DNA of 59,605 bases, from the NCBI GenBank assembly GCA_030590945.1, contig JAUVBY010000004.1, positions 1-59,605 of the forward strand, in the 5' to 3' direction. Below, piece after piece: positions 7,063 to 16,221 of this stretch. Both the position numbers and the translations under genes were made by a program. Positions within the stretch are counted from its first letter, which is position 1. Every line of letters begins with the position of its first letter. This stretch comes from Gammaproteobacteria bacterium. Its GTDB lineage: Bacteria; Pseudomonadota; Gammaproteobacteria; Arenicellales; Poriferihabitantaceae. The notes under the pieces were generated by a model, which saw only the letters and a program-made list of their open reading frames with translations, did not search any database and had not been told where the DNA came from.

Positions 7063-7089
7063 TGGCCTAAAATGTCCGCTTCGGTTAAG

Positions 7090-7164
7090 GATTGTTAGAC
7101 AACTGCGCACATTCCCATCCATTGAATGACACGTCGATTTCTGCTGCGCAGATGTTTAACAATC
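7090..7164. repeat. Long imperfect inverted repeat (20-bp arms)
   Basis: GATTGTTAGACAACTGCGCA (7090-7109) and TGCGCAGATGTTTAACAATC (7145-7164) are complementary at 18 of 20 positions around a 35-base spacer. The arms contain GTTAGAC and GTTTAAC, which resemble integron core boxes, but their order is inverted relative to an attC site. Confidence 0.6.
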
Positions 7165-7312
7165 GATCAAGTAGGAAACCGCGGGGCTTAATTCGGTGCT
7201 ATGGGGAGGGGAGAGTAGAGGGGCGGGGTTGGATGCAATTTAACAGTAGACACCCTTGATACTGTGCAATAATGAGCACATTTAGGTACTTAAAAAACAA
7301 ACACCGACTGGC

Positions 7313-7389
7313 CGTCTTACCCGCGGAGGCGGGTGTCCATAATACTGCTAGAGACTGGTTTATAGATTCCCGCCTGCGCGGGAATGACG
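7313..7389. repeat. Dispersed 77-bp inverted repeat, copy 1
   Basis: The element opens with CGTCTTACCCGCGGAGGCGGG and ends with TTCCCGCCTGCGCGGGAATGACG, two G/C-rich hairpins in inverted relation. The same element recurs at 29171-29247 and 31592-31668. It lies in the gene-free space between the Tat-protein gene and the exported protein at 7507; nothing else is seen there. Confidence 0.75.
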
Positions 7390-7506
7390 TTCAAACCGGA
7401 CAGAATGCTGATAAGCATAAGTTGAATTCCTTAAGATTCTCCCTGTATCACGCGGGCCTTTAGGGACGCGCGATGTGGTTCTCTTCGCGGAAATCCGGCT
7501 GCTTTG

Positions 7507-8415
7507 CTATAGAGCGTTGATGGTCTTTTGCAAGCCTAACTGGTTTCGGCGTTCCCGGTGCTTGCTGTCAAGATATTCGGATTCACTCATCTCATTAAGC
7601 TGCGGAAATTTCTCGGTGCGTTTAAACCAGTCGTGCAATTGCGCCTCGTAACGTTTTTCCGTGTTCGTTTCGGTGAATCTGTCAAAAAACGTCATGAAAG
7701 CAAAATAATATCTGACCAGGTTGCGTTCAGCAACGCCTTCAGCGCCGCTCGAATAGACCGGATTGCCCTGTGCATCGCCTTCGGTTACCTTAATACCTTT
7801 TTTATCCTTGCCCAGCGTCGAAAGGTATACGTTCATGCCCTTGCGGCTAATCCAGCTTTGATGGTTTGCTACAAAGATCCGGCCGAATGTTTTACCGTCA
7901 ATATTGGTAAACTCCAATTTAATCTGGTAGTCACTCGTACTTAGCGGGCCTTCGTCTGCGTGTGCAATTGCTGCGAAATAGTTATCCGTGCTGATCGTTT
8001 TAAAACTATAAACAAGCTCGAATGCCTCATCCGGCGTTTGGTAGTGTTTTCGGCCCATGTACAGGGTCATTTCGTTACCTGCGAGATTGTAAGTGCAGGT
8101 TTTTACATTGATATGCAAAGGCAGAATGTTGCACCAGTTTCCAAGTGTGCCTAGTGCGCTGGATACTTCTTTCACGCTGAGTGGTATATATACGGCGGCT
8201 TCGCCCGATTCGATTTCTTTTGTATTTTCTGCCTGGAGATAAAAGGGGTTTTCAGGGCTCGGGTTATCTAAGGTGTTTTTTGCGCGTTCGTACAGGGCAC
8301 GCATGGCTAATACCGGATCACTATTCGGCGTGACCGCCAGTATCGGGGTTTGGATGCTTAACACCAACGCCATGCACAGGCTTGCTCGCCAGAAGGCGTA
8401 TAAGCGGACCCTCAC
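7507..8415 (-). CDS. Exported START-like hypothetical protein
   Basis: The 302-residue product has an N-terminal signal (RASLCMALVLSIQTPILA). A domain follows that resembles a family of uncharacterised exported proteins with a lipid-binding-like fold: VYIPLSVKEVSSALGTLGNWCNILPLHINVKTC, then YMGRKHYQTPDEAF and a long beta-rich stretch to about residue 230. The tail is charged and helical. The start is GTG two bases after the nhaA stop, so the gene is probably translated from the nhaA transcript; a later Met is possible. No function is known to me. Confidence 0.6.
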   Translation of the reverse strand: MRVRLYAFWRASLCMALVLSIQTPILAVTPNSDPVLAMRALYERAKNTLDNPSPENPFYLQAENTKEIESGEAAVYIPLSVKEVSSALGTLGNWCNILPLHINVKTCTYNLAGNEMTLYMGRKHYQTPDEAFELVYSFKTISTDNYFAAIAHADEGPLSTSDYQIKLEFTNIDGKTFGRIFVANHQSWISRKGMNVYLSTLGKDKKGIKVTEGDAQGNPVYSSGAEGVAERNLVRYYFAFMTFFDRFTETNTEKRYEAQLHDWFKRTEKFPQLNEMSESEYLDSKHRERRNQLGLQKTINAL

Positions 8416-8417
8416 AA

Positions 8418-9809
8418 CTAAGACCGGGAGTGAGCTGGTTCCGGCTTACTGACAAGAAAGAGCCAGACATATCCTGCCACACCTGCCAGCAAAGAGGCCG
8501 CCAGTATGCCTGTTTTTGCCATCAGAAGCAGATCCTCCCGTTCTCCAAAACCCAGTTGGGCCACAAATATGGACATGGTGAAGCCGATGCCTGCCAGTAA
8601 TGATACGCCGGCGATTTGCGTAAATCGAGTTCCCTTAGGCAACTGGGCGTAGCCCAATTTCAGTACCAGCCAGCTAAACCCGGTAATGCCGACAAACTTG
8701 CCCACCACCAGCCCCAGTGAAACGCCGATTAAAACCGGGTGTTTCATCGTTTCACTGAGCGAATCAAATTCCAGCGGGATGCCGGCATTAACCAGCGCAA
8801 ATATTGGAATAACCAGATAAGCCACAGGCAGATGCCAGATGTGCTCGAGCCGTTGCAGGGGTGCTTCAACGCTGTGTACACCGTTGCCCAGCGTTTGTAC
8901 TACACCACGTAGGGATTCATTGGTCATGATGCTTTTTCCGCGCTGATGGCTGGCATCAAATTTGTGCATCAGATCAGTGACGCATTCACTGAAGCGTTGC
9001 GGGTCAAATTTAGGTGTCGCAGGAACCGTCATGGCACCCAGGATGCCCGCGATGGTGGCGTGAACACCCGATTGCAGCAGGGCATACCACAGGAAAACTG
9101 CAAGGATGAAATAGGGCATGGTCGTGCGGATTCCGATCATATTTAGCGCCAGCAGCAAAGCGAACAACGCACCTGCAACCATTAATGGCGCCATCGCAAT
9201 GCTCTCCGTATAGAAAAAAGCGATTACCATGACCGCGCCCAGATCATCCACAATGGCCAGTGCCACCAGAAATGTAATCAGTGCTTTGGGAACCCTACTC
9301 GCAAGCAGCGCGAGTGCACCGACCGCAAACGCAATATCAGTAGCCATGGGTACGCCCCAACCGAGTGCGGCATCGCCACTGGGGTTAATCGCAAAGTAGA
9401 TCAATGCGGGCACTACCATGCCGCCAATAGCGGCCGCGATAGGCATCGTGGCCTTTCGTGGGTCGGCTAACTCACCAACCAGGAACTCACGTTTAAGCTC
9501 CAGTCCGACAACAAAAAAGAAAAAAACCATGAGGCCGTCATTAACCCAATGTTGCAGCGTCATTTTCAGCGTCCACTCACCGACACCGATGCCTATATAG
9601 GTGTGAATAACCTTACTGTATGCCTCGGCGTATGGCCCATTGGCCAGAATAAGCGCAAGTATTGCCATGCCCATGAGCAGTAGTCCACTGGTGGTCTGGC
9701 GATGTATGAACTCTTCGAATGGCGTAAGAATCTTGTCGAAACTTTTCTCCCAGGGAGCATGGTAAACGCCGTCTTGTTGGCCGGTTTCGGGGTGGTTTGG
9801 TTTGCTCAT
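8418..9809 (-). CDS. nhaA: Na+/H+ antiporter NhaA
   Basis: The 463-residue membrane protein carries the NhaA hallmarks: TDIAFAVGALALL (from residue 157) and the paired aspartates of VDDLGAV (187-193), which bind Na+ and H+. It exchanges external protons for internal Na+ and so controls pH and salt. It is longer than the enterobacterial protein (about 390) mainly through an N-terminal extension and a hydrophilic insert near residues 270-320 (KFDASHQRGKSIMTNESLRG), as in many longer NhaA forms. It heads a two-gene unit with the exported protein downstream. Confidence 0.93.
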   Translation of the reverse strand: MSKPNHPETGQQDGVYHAPWEKSFDKILTPFEEFIHRQTTSGLLLMGMAILALILANGPYAEAYSKVIHTYIGIGVGEWTLKMTLQHWVNDGLMVFFFFVVGLELKREFLVGELADPRKATMPIAAAIGGMVVPALIYFAINPSGDAALGWGVPMATDIAFAVGALALLASRVPKALITFLVALAIVDDLGAVMVIAFFYTESIAMAPLMVAGALFALLLALNMIGIRTTMPYFILAVFLWYALLQSGVHATIAGILGAMTVPATPKFDPQRFSECVTDLMHKFDASHQRGKSIMTNESLRGVVQTLGNGVHSVEAPLQRLEHIWHLPVAYLVIPIFALVNAGIPLEFDSLSETMKHPVLIGVSLGLVVGKFVGITGFSWLVLKLGYAQLPKGTRFTQIAGVSLLAGIGFTMSIFVAQLGFGEREDLLLMAKTGILAASLLAGVAGYVWLFLVSKPEPAHSRS

Positions 9810-10488
<679 letters not shown>

Positions 10489-10489
10489 C

Positions 10490-11785
10490 ATGAAATCATT
10501 GGCTACAGGCCTGGCCGTTTTAGCGGCTCCACAAATAGCATTAGCGGCTGACATTGACACGGGCGATACGGCCTGGATTCTCACATCTACGGCGCTGGTG
10601 TTATTTATGACCTTGCCCGGTCTGGCGCTGTTTTATGGCGGCTTGACGCGCAGCCGAAACGTTTTATCAATTTTGATGCAGTGTTTTGTGATTGCGGGAA
10701 TTGCGTCCATTGTCTGGTTGGTGGCGGGTTATAGCCTGGCTTTTACTGATGGCGGTAGCGCGAACGCGTATATTGGAGGCCTGGGAAAAGTTCTGTTTGC
10801 AGGCGTGTTGGAGAGATCGGTAGAAGGTACCATTCCGGAAACGGCCTTCGCCTTATTTCAAATGACGTTTGCGATCATTACGCCGGCGTTGGTCATCGGT
10901 GGTTTTGCTGAAAGAATCAAGTTTTCTGTGGTGCTGTGGTTTACGGTATTGTGGTTGTTTCTGGTTTACATTCCAATCACTCATTGGGTATGGGGCGGTG
11001 GCTGGTTGGCCCAGATGGGTTTGCTGGATTTTGCGGGCGGCACAGTGGTACATATCACCGCGGGTACCGCAGCATTAGTAGCAGCACTGGTGGTGGGGCC
11101 GCGCACCGGTTTTGGAAAAACGCCGATGCCCCCGCACAATATGACGCTTACCGTGGCCGGTGCAGGTATGTTATGGGTGGGTTGGTTCGGTTTTAACGGG
11201 GGCAGTGCGCTTGCCGCTAACGGTGATGCTGCGATGGCGATGCTGGTAACGCATATTTCAGCCGCGACCGGTGCGATAACCTGGATGTTTATCGAGTGGA
11301 AAAAGTTCGGCAAACCAACCGCACTGGGCGTGGTTACCGGCATGGTCGCAGGTCTCGGTACGATCACGCCTGCATCTGGTTTTGTGGGGCCGGCCGGCGC
11401 GCTGGTGATTGGTTTACTGGCGGGCCTGGTATGCTTTAACGCGACCATGTTCCTCAAAAACAAACTGAAAATAGATGATTCTCTCGATGTGTTTCCGGTA
11501 CACGGGGTGGGCGGCATTGTCGGTACCTTACTAGCCGCGGTGTTTGCTGCGCCAACCCTGGGGGTATTTGCCGGTCAGGGGTTTGCAGAAGGGGTCAACA
11601 GTATATCCCAGCAGTTCTCAATACAGATGATTGGCGTGATTTCGGTGCTGTTGTATACCGCGGTTGTTACCTTCGTAATTTTTAAGGTGATTGCGGTTCT
11701 GACCAAAGGTCTGCGCGTCTCAGAAGACGAAGAATCGGAAGGCCTTGATATCGTATCGCACGAAGAGCGGGGTTATGATTTGTAA
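10490..11785 (+). CDS. amtB: Ammonium transporter AmtB
   Basis: The roughly 431-residue product starts with a signal-like segment (MKSLATGLAVLAAPQIALA) and then eleven membrane helices typical of Amt proteins: TLPGLALFYGG, GGFAERIKF, DFAGGTVVHITAG with the first pore histidine, FGFNGGSALAAN, and DVFPVHGVGGIVG with the second. It conducts ammonium into the cell. The ATG at 10490 lies one base after the glnK stop; an ATG at 10478 overlapping glnK is also possible. The pair is clearly one operon and ends at a strong terminator. Confidence 0.93.
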   Translation: MKSLATGLAVLAAPQIALAADIDTGDTAWILTSTALVLFMTLPGLALFYGGLTRSRNVLSILMQCFVIAGIASIVWLVAGYSLAFTDGGSANAYIGGLGKVLFAGVLERSVEGTIPETAFALFQMTFAIITPALVIGGFAERIKFSVVLWFTVLWLFLVYIPITHWVWGGGWLAQMGLLDFAGGTVVHITAGTAALVAALVVGPRTGFGKTPMPPHNMTLTVAGAGMLWVGWFGFNGGSALAANGDAAMAMLVTHISAATGAITWMFIEWKKFGKPTALGVVTGMVAGLGTITPASGFVGPAGALVIGLLAGLVCFNATMFLKNKLKIDDSLDVFPVHGVGGIVGTLLAAVFAAPTLGVFAGQGFAEGVNSISQQFSIQMIGVISVLLYTAVVTFVIFKVIAVLTKGLRVSEDEESEGLDIVSHEERGYDL

Positions 11786-11816
11786 TTTTCCGTAGGCTAT
11801 TTCTTGCAACGGGCAA

Positions 11817-11853
11817 TAAAAAGGCCATCCAGAAACTGGATGGCCTTTTTTTA
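11817..11853 (+). terminator. Terminator of glnK-amtB
   Basis: AAGGCCATCCAG and CTGGATGGCCTT form a perfect 12-bp stem with loop AAA, followed by a T run. A-rich bases in front make it usable from the other side too, for the convergent small gene. Confidence 0.92.
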
Positions 11854-11872
11854 TCGTAATGAACCTGTTGAA

Positions 11873-12157
11873 TTAACAGCCCACGATCCGTGCATACGCG
11901 CCCAGATTGCTGATGGATTCAACCAGCCTTACGGCTTTGGTCTCCTGGCTGCAATAATCGACCATCAGAATGGCGGGTTTTACCCGTGTAAATTTTGCAT
12001 CTGATACGCCTGACATGGCTTTAACCGAATCGATGAGCGCGTCTCTATCGAGTTCCCTGCTGCCGTTTTGCACCCAGATGATGGCCATGCAAGACCGGGC
12101 ATTGACTGCTTCAGTGCGTGCGCTATGGTTGCTTTCACTTATTTGCTGGATTCCCAT
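11873..12157 (-). CDS. Small conserved protein, ferredoxin-like/HMA-type fold suspected
   Basis: The ATG at 12157 has AGAGGAAAA before it, so the product is 94 residues (MGIQQISESNH on). It reads as a beta-alpha-beta-beta-alpha-beta unit: CMAIIWV, ALIDSVKAMSGVSDAKF, PAILMVDYC, TKAVRLVESISNLG, AYARIVGC. That is the order of heavy-metal-associated-type domains, but the CxxC metal site is absent. The function is unknown; single Cys residues follow AR(S)C and VDYC. Convergent with amtB. Confidence 0.55.
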   Translation of the reverse strand: MGIQQISESNHSARTEAVNARSCMAIIWVQNGSRELDRDALIDSVKAMSGVSDAKFTRVKPAILMVDYCSQETKAVRLVESISNLGAYARIVGC

Positions 12158-12293
12158 GATTTTTCCTCTTGTGATCAAACGGTGTCATTACCGTTTCATC
12201 TATATTGAGGCGGGAGCAATTTGCATTCCGTGAGAAACAACACATTTTTTTACAAAAGCACGCGGTTTAAGCCAGTTTCGTGCGTTTTATAGT

Positions 12294-12737
12294 TTAATTT
12301 GCGGCTGCATCGGTAAATTTCTTGAGTGCCCCGGTCATTTTCTGAACCACTTTTTCCCGGTCAGTGATGCCGTAGCGTGAGACCATCCAGGCCGGGTCAT
12401 TGTATGCGATCGTGACCACACCATTATCATCTTCCCAGGCGATGACTTTAATTGGCAGGTCAAGCCCAATGGCCTGATTGCTTTTCATCAGGGCGGTGCC
12501 GACTTTAGGATTGCCAAAAATCAATACTTCGGTCGGATTCAGTGTTTGCCCGCTTTTCTCAGCGGCTTTGGCGTGGTTTACGCGTGCCACGATTTTGAAA
12601 CCTTTAGACGTCACGATAGCCTCCAGTTTGTCCAGAGTTTCTTTGACGCTGTGCGTGCTGGTTTTAGTGACGATACCGCTGGCGAAGCTGAAGCTGGAGA
12701 AGCTCAGCAGACAAATAGTGATGAGTAATTTTTTCAT
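12294..12737 (-). CDS. Exported DUF302 family protein
   Basis: The 147-residue product has a signal peptide (MKKLLITICLLSFSSFSFA) and a DUF302 domain: VKETLDKLEAIVTSKGFKIVARVNHAKAA, then LIFGNPKVGTALM and ALDLPIKVIAWEDD-type residues. DUF302 proteins are small alpha/beta proteins of unknown function, often periplasmic. It stands alone. Confidence 0.85.
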   Translation of the reverse strand: MKKLLITICLLSFSSFSFASGIVTKTSTHSVKETLDKLEAIVTSKGFKIVARVNHAKAAEKSGQTLNPTEVLIFGNPKVGTALMKSNQAIGLDLPIKVIAWEDDNGVVTIAYNDPAWMVSRYGITDREKVVQKMTGALKKFTDAAAN

Positions 12738-12913
12738 TGTCGAATCCTCTGAATTAAATTATTGATTAGGATGGGATTAGTCACCCGGCGCGAAATTAAG
12801 TTCCCACAAAAGTGATGTCAGGCAGGATTTTAGCTGAAAACTGGCGAGATACGCTTAGGCTATGCAGGTGTTTTGCGATAGTATAGGGTGAATCAAATTA
12901 AACGGGAACCCCA

Positions 12914-13306
12914 ATGCGAAAACAGATTTGGATGCTGATAATTTTTCTTGCGCCGGCCATTGTATCTGCGCAGAGTAACTCTGGTATGTCGGAAGATATG
13001 AAGAAAATGATGGAGCAAGCCGTGAAAGCTCAGGCGTGTATGCAGGATATCGATACTTCAGAGTTTGAAAAGCTCGAGCAGGACGGAAAGAAGATGGAAG
13101 CTGAAATTAAAGCTTTATGTAATAGCGGTAAACAGGAGAAGGCGCAGGATCAGGCGATTGCCTATAGCAAGGAAATGATGGCCTTACCAGCGATGAAAAA
13201 AATGCGCGAATGCAGCGAATTGATGCGTGGCATGCTCCCGAAAATGCCCTTTGATAATTTTGAAGAAGAGTTTAAGAACAAGAATATATGTGACGAGATC
13301 CAATAA
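12914..13306 (+). CDS. Small exported Met/Lys/Glu-rich protein, unknown
   Basis: The 130-residue product has a signal peptide (MRKQIWMLIIFLAPAIVSA) and a mature part that looks helical, with four Cys (QACMQD, ALCNSG, RECSEL, NICDEI) that could form two disulphides. I do not recognise the family. GGGA lies before the ATG. The next gene starts 55 bases later on the same strand, so they may be co-transcribed. Confidence 0.55.
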   Translation: MRKQIWMLIIFLAPAIVSAQSNSGMSEDMKKMMEQAVKAQACMQDIDTSEFEKLEQDGKKMEAEIKALCNSGKQEKAQDQAIAYSKEMMALPAMKKMRECSELMRGMLPKMPFDNFEEEFKNKNICDEIQ

Positions 13307-13361
13307 TTCAGTCAGCGTATCAATGGCCTGGTACGGCTCACATCTAATTTCATACTAAAAT

Positions 13362-14246
13362 ATGCGTTTTTTTAAAACCTATTTCCCCGGGTTTATCGTA
13401 TTGCTGCTTGTGGTAGCGGTCAGCCCGGTGCAGGGTGGGGGCGGCGACTGGAAAATGGGGCCATTTGGGCCTTATTGGGACGATAACAGCTGGCCTGAGT
13501 TTACGCCCATGTACTGGATGGAAGAGTTCATGAATCGGCTGGATGATGATGATGACGAGATTCAGGCCTGGATGCTCAGAAATCAGTATCCCGGTCAATA
13601 CTCCGGAACGAACCGGTCAGGTGCCTACCCTGGAGAGGGTCTACAGCCCGATACCTGGACGGGTTCTGGAACCCGGTTTGCACCGGGAACGTATACGGCT
13701 CCGAATAGTAATCCTCCCTCTGGAAATACCTATATTTTTGGTGGAAATAATCCATCGACGGGCGAATCCCGAAGTGATTCCCGGGGCGATTCGGGGCCGT
13801 TACCGTATTTGAGTCCGGAAGAATTCGCGCGCATGCCTGTCGAATTGCAGCGTGAATTCCGGCGCGCCTTTGACCGGGAATATCCCATCGCTTCAAGCCC
13901 GGAACAGGATGCTAATCGCAAACCATTACCCCGTTTAACACGGCAGGAATTTGCGCGTATGCCGTCAGAATTGCAACGTGAGTATAAACGCGCTTACGAG
14001 CGTGAATATCCGCAATCAGCGCAACAACGACCCATACCAACTCAGGGGCGCAGGCCTTTACCAAACCTGACCCCGCAGGAATACGCGCGCATGCCGGCTG
14101 ATCTACAACGCGAGTACAAGCAGGCGTTTGATCGTGAGTATGCGGATTATCGGGCCAGGGCCAGAGATACTGATCGGTATCGTAGTGCGCCTAAAAACAA
14201 TTGGCCTAAAAACAGTTGTAGTTCCAAGGGCTGCTTTTTCGATTGA
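13362..14246 (+). CDS. Exported protein with three 26-residue repeats
   Basis: The 294-residue product has a signal peptide (IVLLLVVAVSPVQG) and an aromatic, Gly/Pro-rich head (GPFGPYWDDNSWPEF, then MYWMEEFMNRLDDDDDE). A low-complexity Gly/Ser/Asn linker follows. The last 150 residues hold three copies of a unit patterned LTxQEFARMPxxLQREYKRAYDREYP (about residues 150-175, 193-218 and 235-260), separated by Pro/Gln-rich linkers. The tail NSCSSKGCFF has two Cys. The head recalls acidic aromatic segments of sulfur-globule-type envelope proteins, but that is only an impression. The repeats look helical and may bind a partner in tandem. Confidence 0.6.
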   Translation: MRFFKTYFPGFIVLLLVVAVSPVQGGGGDWKMGPFGPYWDDNSWPEFTPMYWMEEFMNRLDDDDDEIQAWMLRNQYPGQYSGTNRSGAYPGEGLQPDTWTGSGTRFAPGTYTAPNSNPPSGNTYIFGGNNPSTGESRSDSRGDSGPLPYLSPEEFARMPVELQREFRRAFDREYPIASSPEQDANRKPLPRLTRQEFARMPSELQREYKRAYEREYPQSAQQRPIPTQGRRPLPNLTPQEYARMPADLQREYKQAFDREYADYRARARDTDRYRSAPKNNWPKNSCSSKGCFFD

Positions 14247-14252
14247 TTAATT

Positions 14253-16010
14253 TCAATCGTGCCCCGTCCCTTTGAATCCCTGGGCGTTAGCCGTTTCTTC
14301 GCTGCGCAATTCCAGCACCGTTTGCATATACGCTTCGATCAGGTCAGCTTCGTAAACGATGCCGCTGAGCTTCCCGCTTTTTTTATCGACGATGGGAACG
14401 CTTTCGCCCACAAAACCTTTTATCTCGCGCATGGCGTCCCAGATAGACGTGTCGGGCCCAAAACGCAGGCCATGCCGGTTTACTAAATCTTCTACTGCCA
14501 TAAGCGTCGCATCAGTGGCTGAATGTTTAACCAGTGCGGTGAGCGTGACGCTGCCAATAAAGTGCTGCCCGGTATCTACCACAAATGCTTCATTGGTTTC
14601 ATCTTCAACCAGTAGATCGATGCTGGCTTGAATGGTCATATCCGGCTTTACTCGAGAGCAGGCACGCCGCCCGATGTTGGCGATGCTGGTGGTGGATAAT
14701 ATGAGCGGATCGCGGCCATGGCTTAGATCATAGCCCCGGCTTTTGAGCTGAAAATCAAATAAAGAGCGGCCAAACAGGCGATACGCGATGATGTTTGAAA
14801 ATACCACGCTAATCATTACGGCGGTGGTCAGCTCATAATTATGTGTGAGTTCAAATATGATCAGGATGGTGGTCAGCGGCGCACCAATAATGGGGCTGGT
14901 AACCGCAGCCATACCACATACGGCATACACTGCGATGTTTGAGTAGGGAAACAGTAGCTCGACCCCCATGCCAAACAGGGTGCCGAATAATACGCCAATC
15001 AGCAGGGCGGGGCTGAATACTCCTCCGGCAAAACCGAAACCAAGGCACAAGGCAGCCGCAACAATTTTAGCGATTAACAGCGTGGCTATCTCGATAGCAG
15101 AGGATGGCGGGGAGTACAGGGTCAGGCGCATCACGCCATCACCTACGCCCAGTATTTCCGGTATTTTCAAAGCCAGTACCCCGATGCACAAACCGGCAAT
15201 CATGGGTTTGAATTTTTGTGGTAACGGCAGGCGGGCGCTTAATAAATTGGCGTAAAGCACCGTTCGTAAAAAAAACACGGCGAGCAATCCCGCGAAAATA
15301 CCAATCACAGTAAAGCCGGCAAATTCCGCCAGATATAAGATTTGTACAAACTCCATCTGGAACAGGTGTTCCGAATAAAATACGAACTTGGACAAATAAA
15401 AGCCGACTGCTGCGGCCACGGTGATGGGTGCAAACGCACGCAGCGAGTTATGGCGCAGAATGACTTCGTGTGCAAATATGATGCCCGCAATGGGCGCATG
15501 AAAGGCGCTGGAAATGGCGGCTGCGACCCCGCAGCCTATCAATACGGTTTGCTCGGTGCGCGTAATGTTGTGCAGGTGTGCGCTAAGCGTGGCGCCCATG
15601 TTAACAATGGGGCCGTATTGGCCCAACGATGCACCACTGACCAGGCTGATGATGCTGGCGATGAAATTCAGTGCGCCGTCTTTGAGTTTCAGATGGGCCA
15701 GTTTGAGGTTTGACTGGGCAGCGAGAATGACATCCGCGGGGTTGTGTGGCCTTTGTGAGCTCATAAATTGCACTATATGGCCCACAATCAGCCCGCCGAC
15801 GGCAGGAATGCCCACGATCATCAATACGGCAATGGCGCCCGGGTGGGTGTTTTCAAATTCGATGATTCGATGCCCGCCGAATGAAATGAATTTGATCATT
15901 GCCAGCGCGACTAGCGATGAAGAACTGCCGACCAGCAGGCCGACCAGCAGTACACGCAGTACGCGCGAAATCAGGTCGACGCTGGTCTGGATGAGGAGGG
16001 TATCGCGCAT
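14253..16010 (-). CDS. ClC-family chloride channel with CBS domains, non-canonical gate
   Basis: The 585-residue membrane protein has the ClC core (residues about 20-430) and two C-terminal CBS regulatory domains (about 450-565). The third anion-site motif is present (GFAGGVFSP, 329-334). The motif that normally reads GREGP or GKEGP reads GQYGP (130-134), so Tyr132 takes the place of the gating glutamate. In the helix APIAGIIFAHEV, Val occupies the place of the internal proton glutamate. The first motif GSGIP is replaced by RPHNP. These changes suggest a channel rather than a Cl-/H+ exchanger. It is convergent with the repeat protein gene. Confidence 0.85.
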   Translation of the reverse strand: MRDTLLIQTSVDLISRVLRVLLVGLLVGSSSSLVALAMIKFISFGGHRIIEFENTHPGAIAVLMIVGIPAVGGLIVGHIVQFMSSQRPHNPADVILAAQSNLKLAHLKLKDGALNFIASIISLVSGASLGQYGPIVNMGATLSAHLHNITRTEQTVLIGCGVAAAISSAFHAPIAGIIFAHEVILRHNSLRAFAPITVAAAVGFYLSKFVFYSEHLFQMEFVQILYLAEFAGFTVIGIFAGLLAVFFLRTVLYANLLSARLPLPQKFKPMIAGLCIGVLALKIPEILGVGDGVMRLTLYSPPSSAIEIATLLIAKIVAAALCLGFGFAGGVFSPALLIGVLFGTLFGMGVELLFPYSNIAVYAVCGMAAVTSPIIGAPLTTILIIFELTHNYELTTAVMISVVFSNIIAYRLFGRSLFDFQLKSRGYDLSHGRDPLILSTTSIANIGRRACSRVKPDMTIQASIDLLVEDETNEAFVVDTGQHFIGSVTLTALVKHSATDATLMAVEDLVNRHGLRFGPDTSIWDAMREIKGFVGESVPIVDKKSGKLSGIVYEADLIEAYMQTVLELRSEETANAQGFKGTGHD

Positions 16011-16221
16011 GGATGCAGTTTACACGGCACCGGAGTGCGGCTTTAGGGCGCCTATATTAATTCTGGATGCGCCAGCTTAAGATTAGAAAAGTTCAAGGTC
16101 AAGGCGCAATCCGTACATAATAGCCTGGCTATTGCGAAGGATTGGAACGCAGAGATTGAGTTTTTCTGGCTTAAAATGGTCATTCATGAATTATTAGAGG
16201 TGCCCTTTATGCCTTTAGAAT

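Noticed and set aside
7272..7463. 63-codon plus-strand frame
   Set aside because: It reads through the dispersed 77-bp repeat; a typical repeat-derived false ORF.
10981..11517. Long minus-strand frame opposite amtB
   Set aside because: It mirrors the coding strand of a clear AmtB and is Pro/Ala-rich through codon shadowing.
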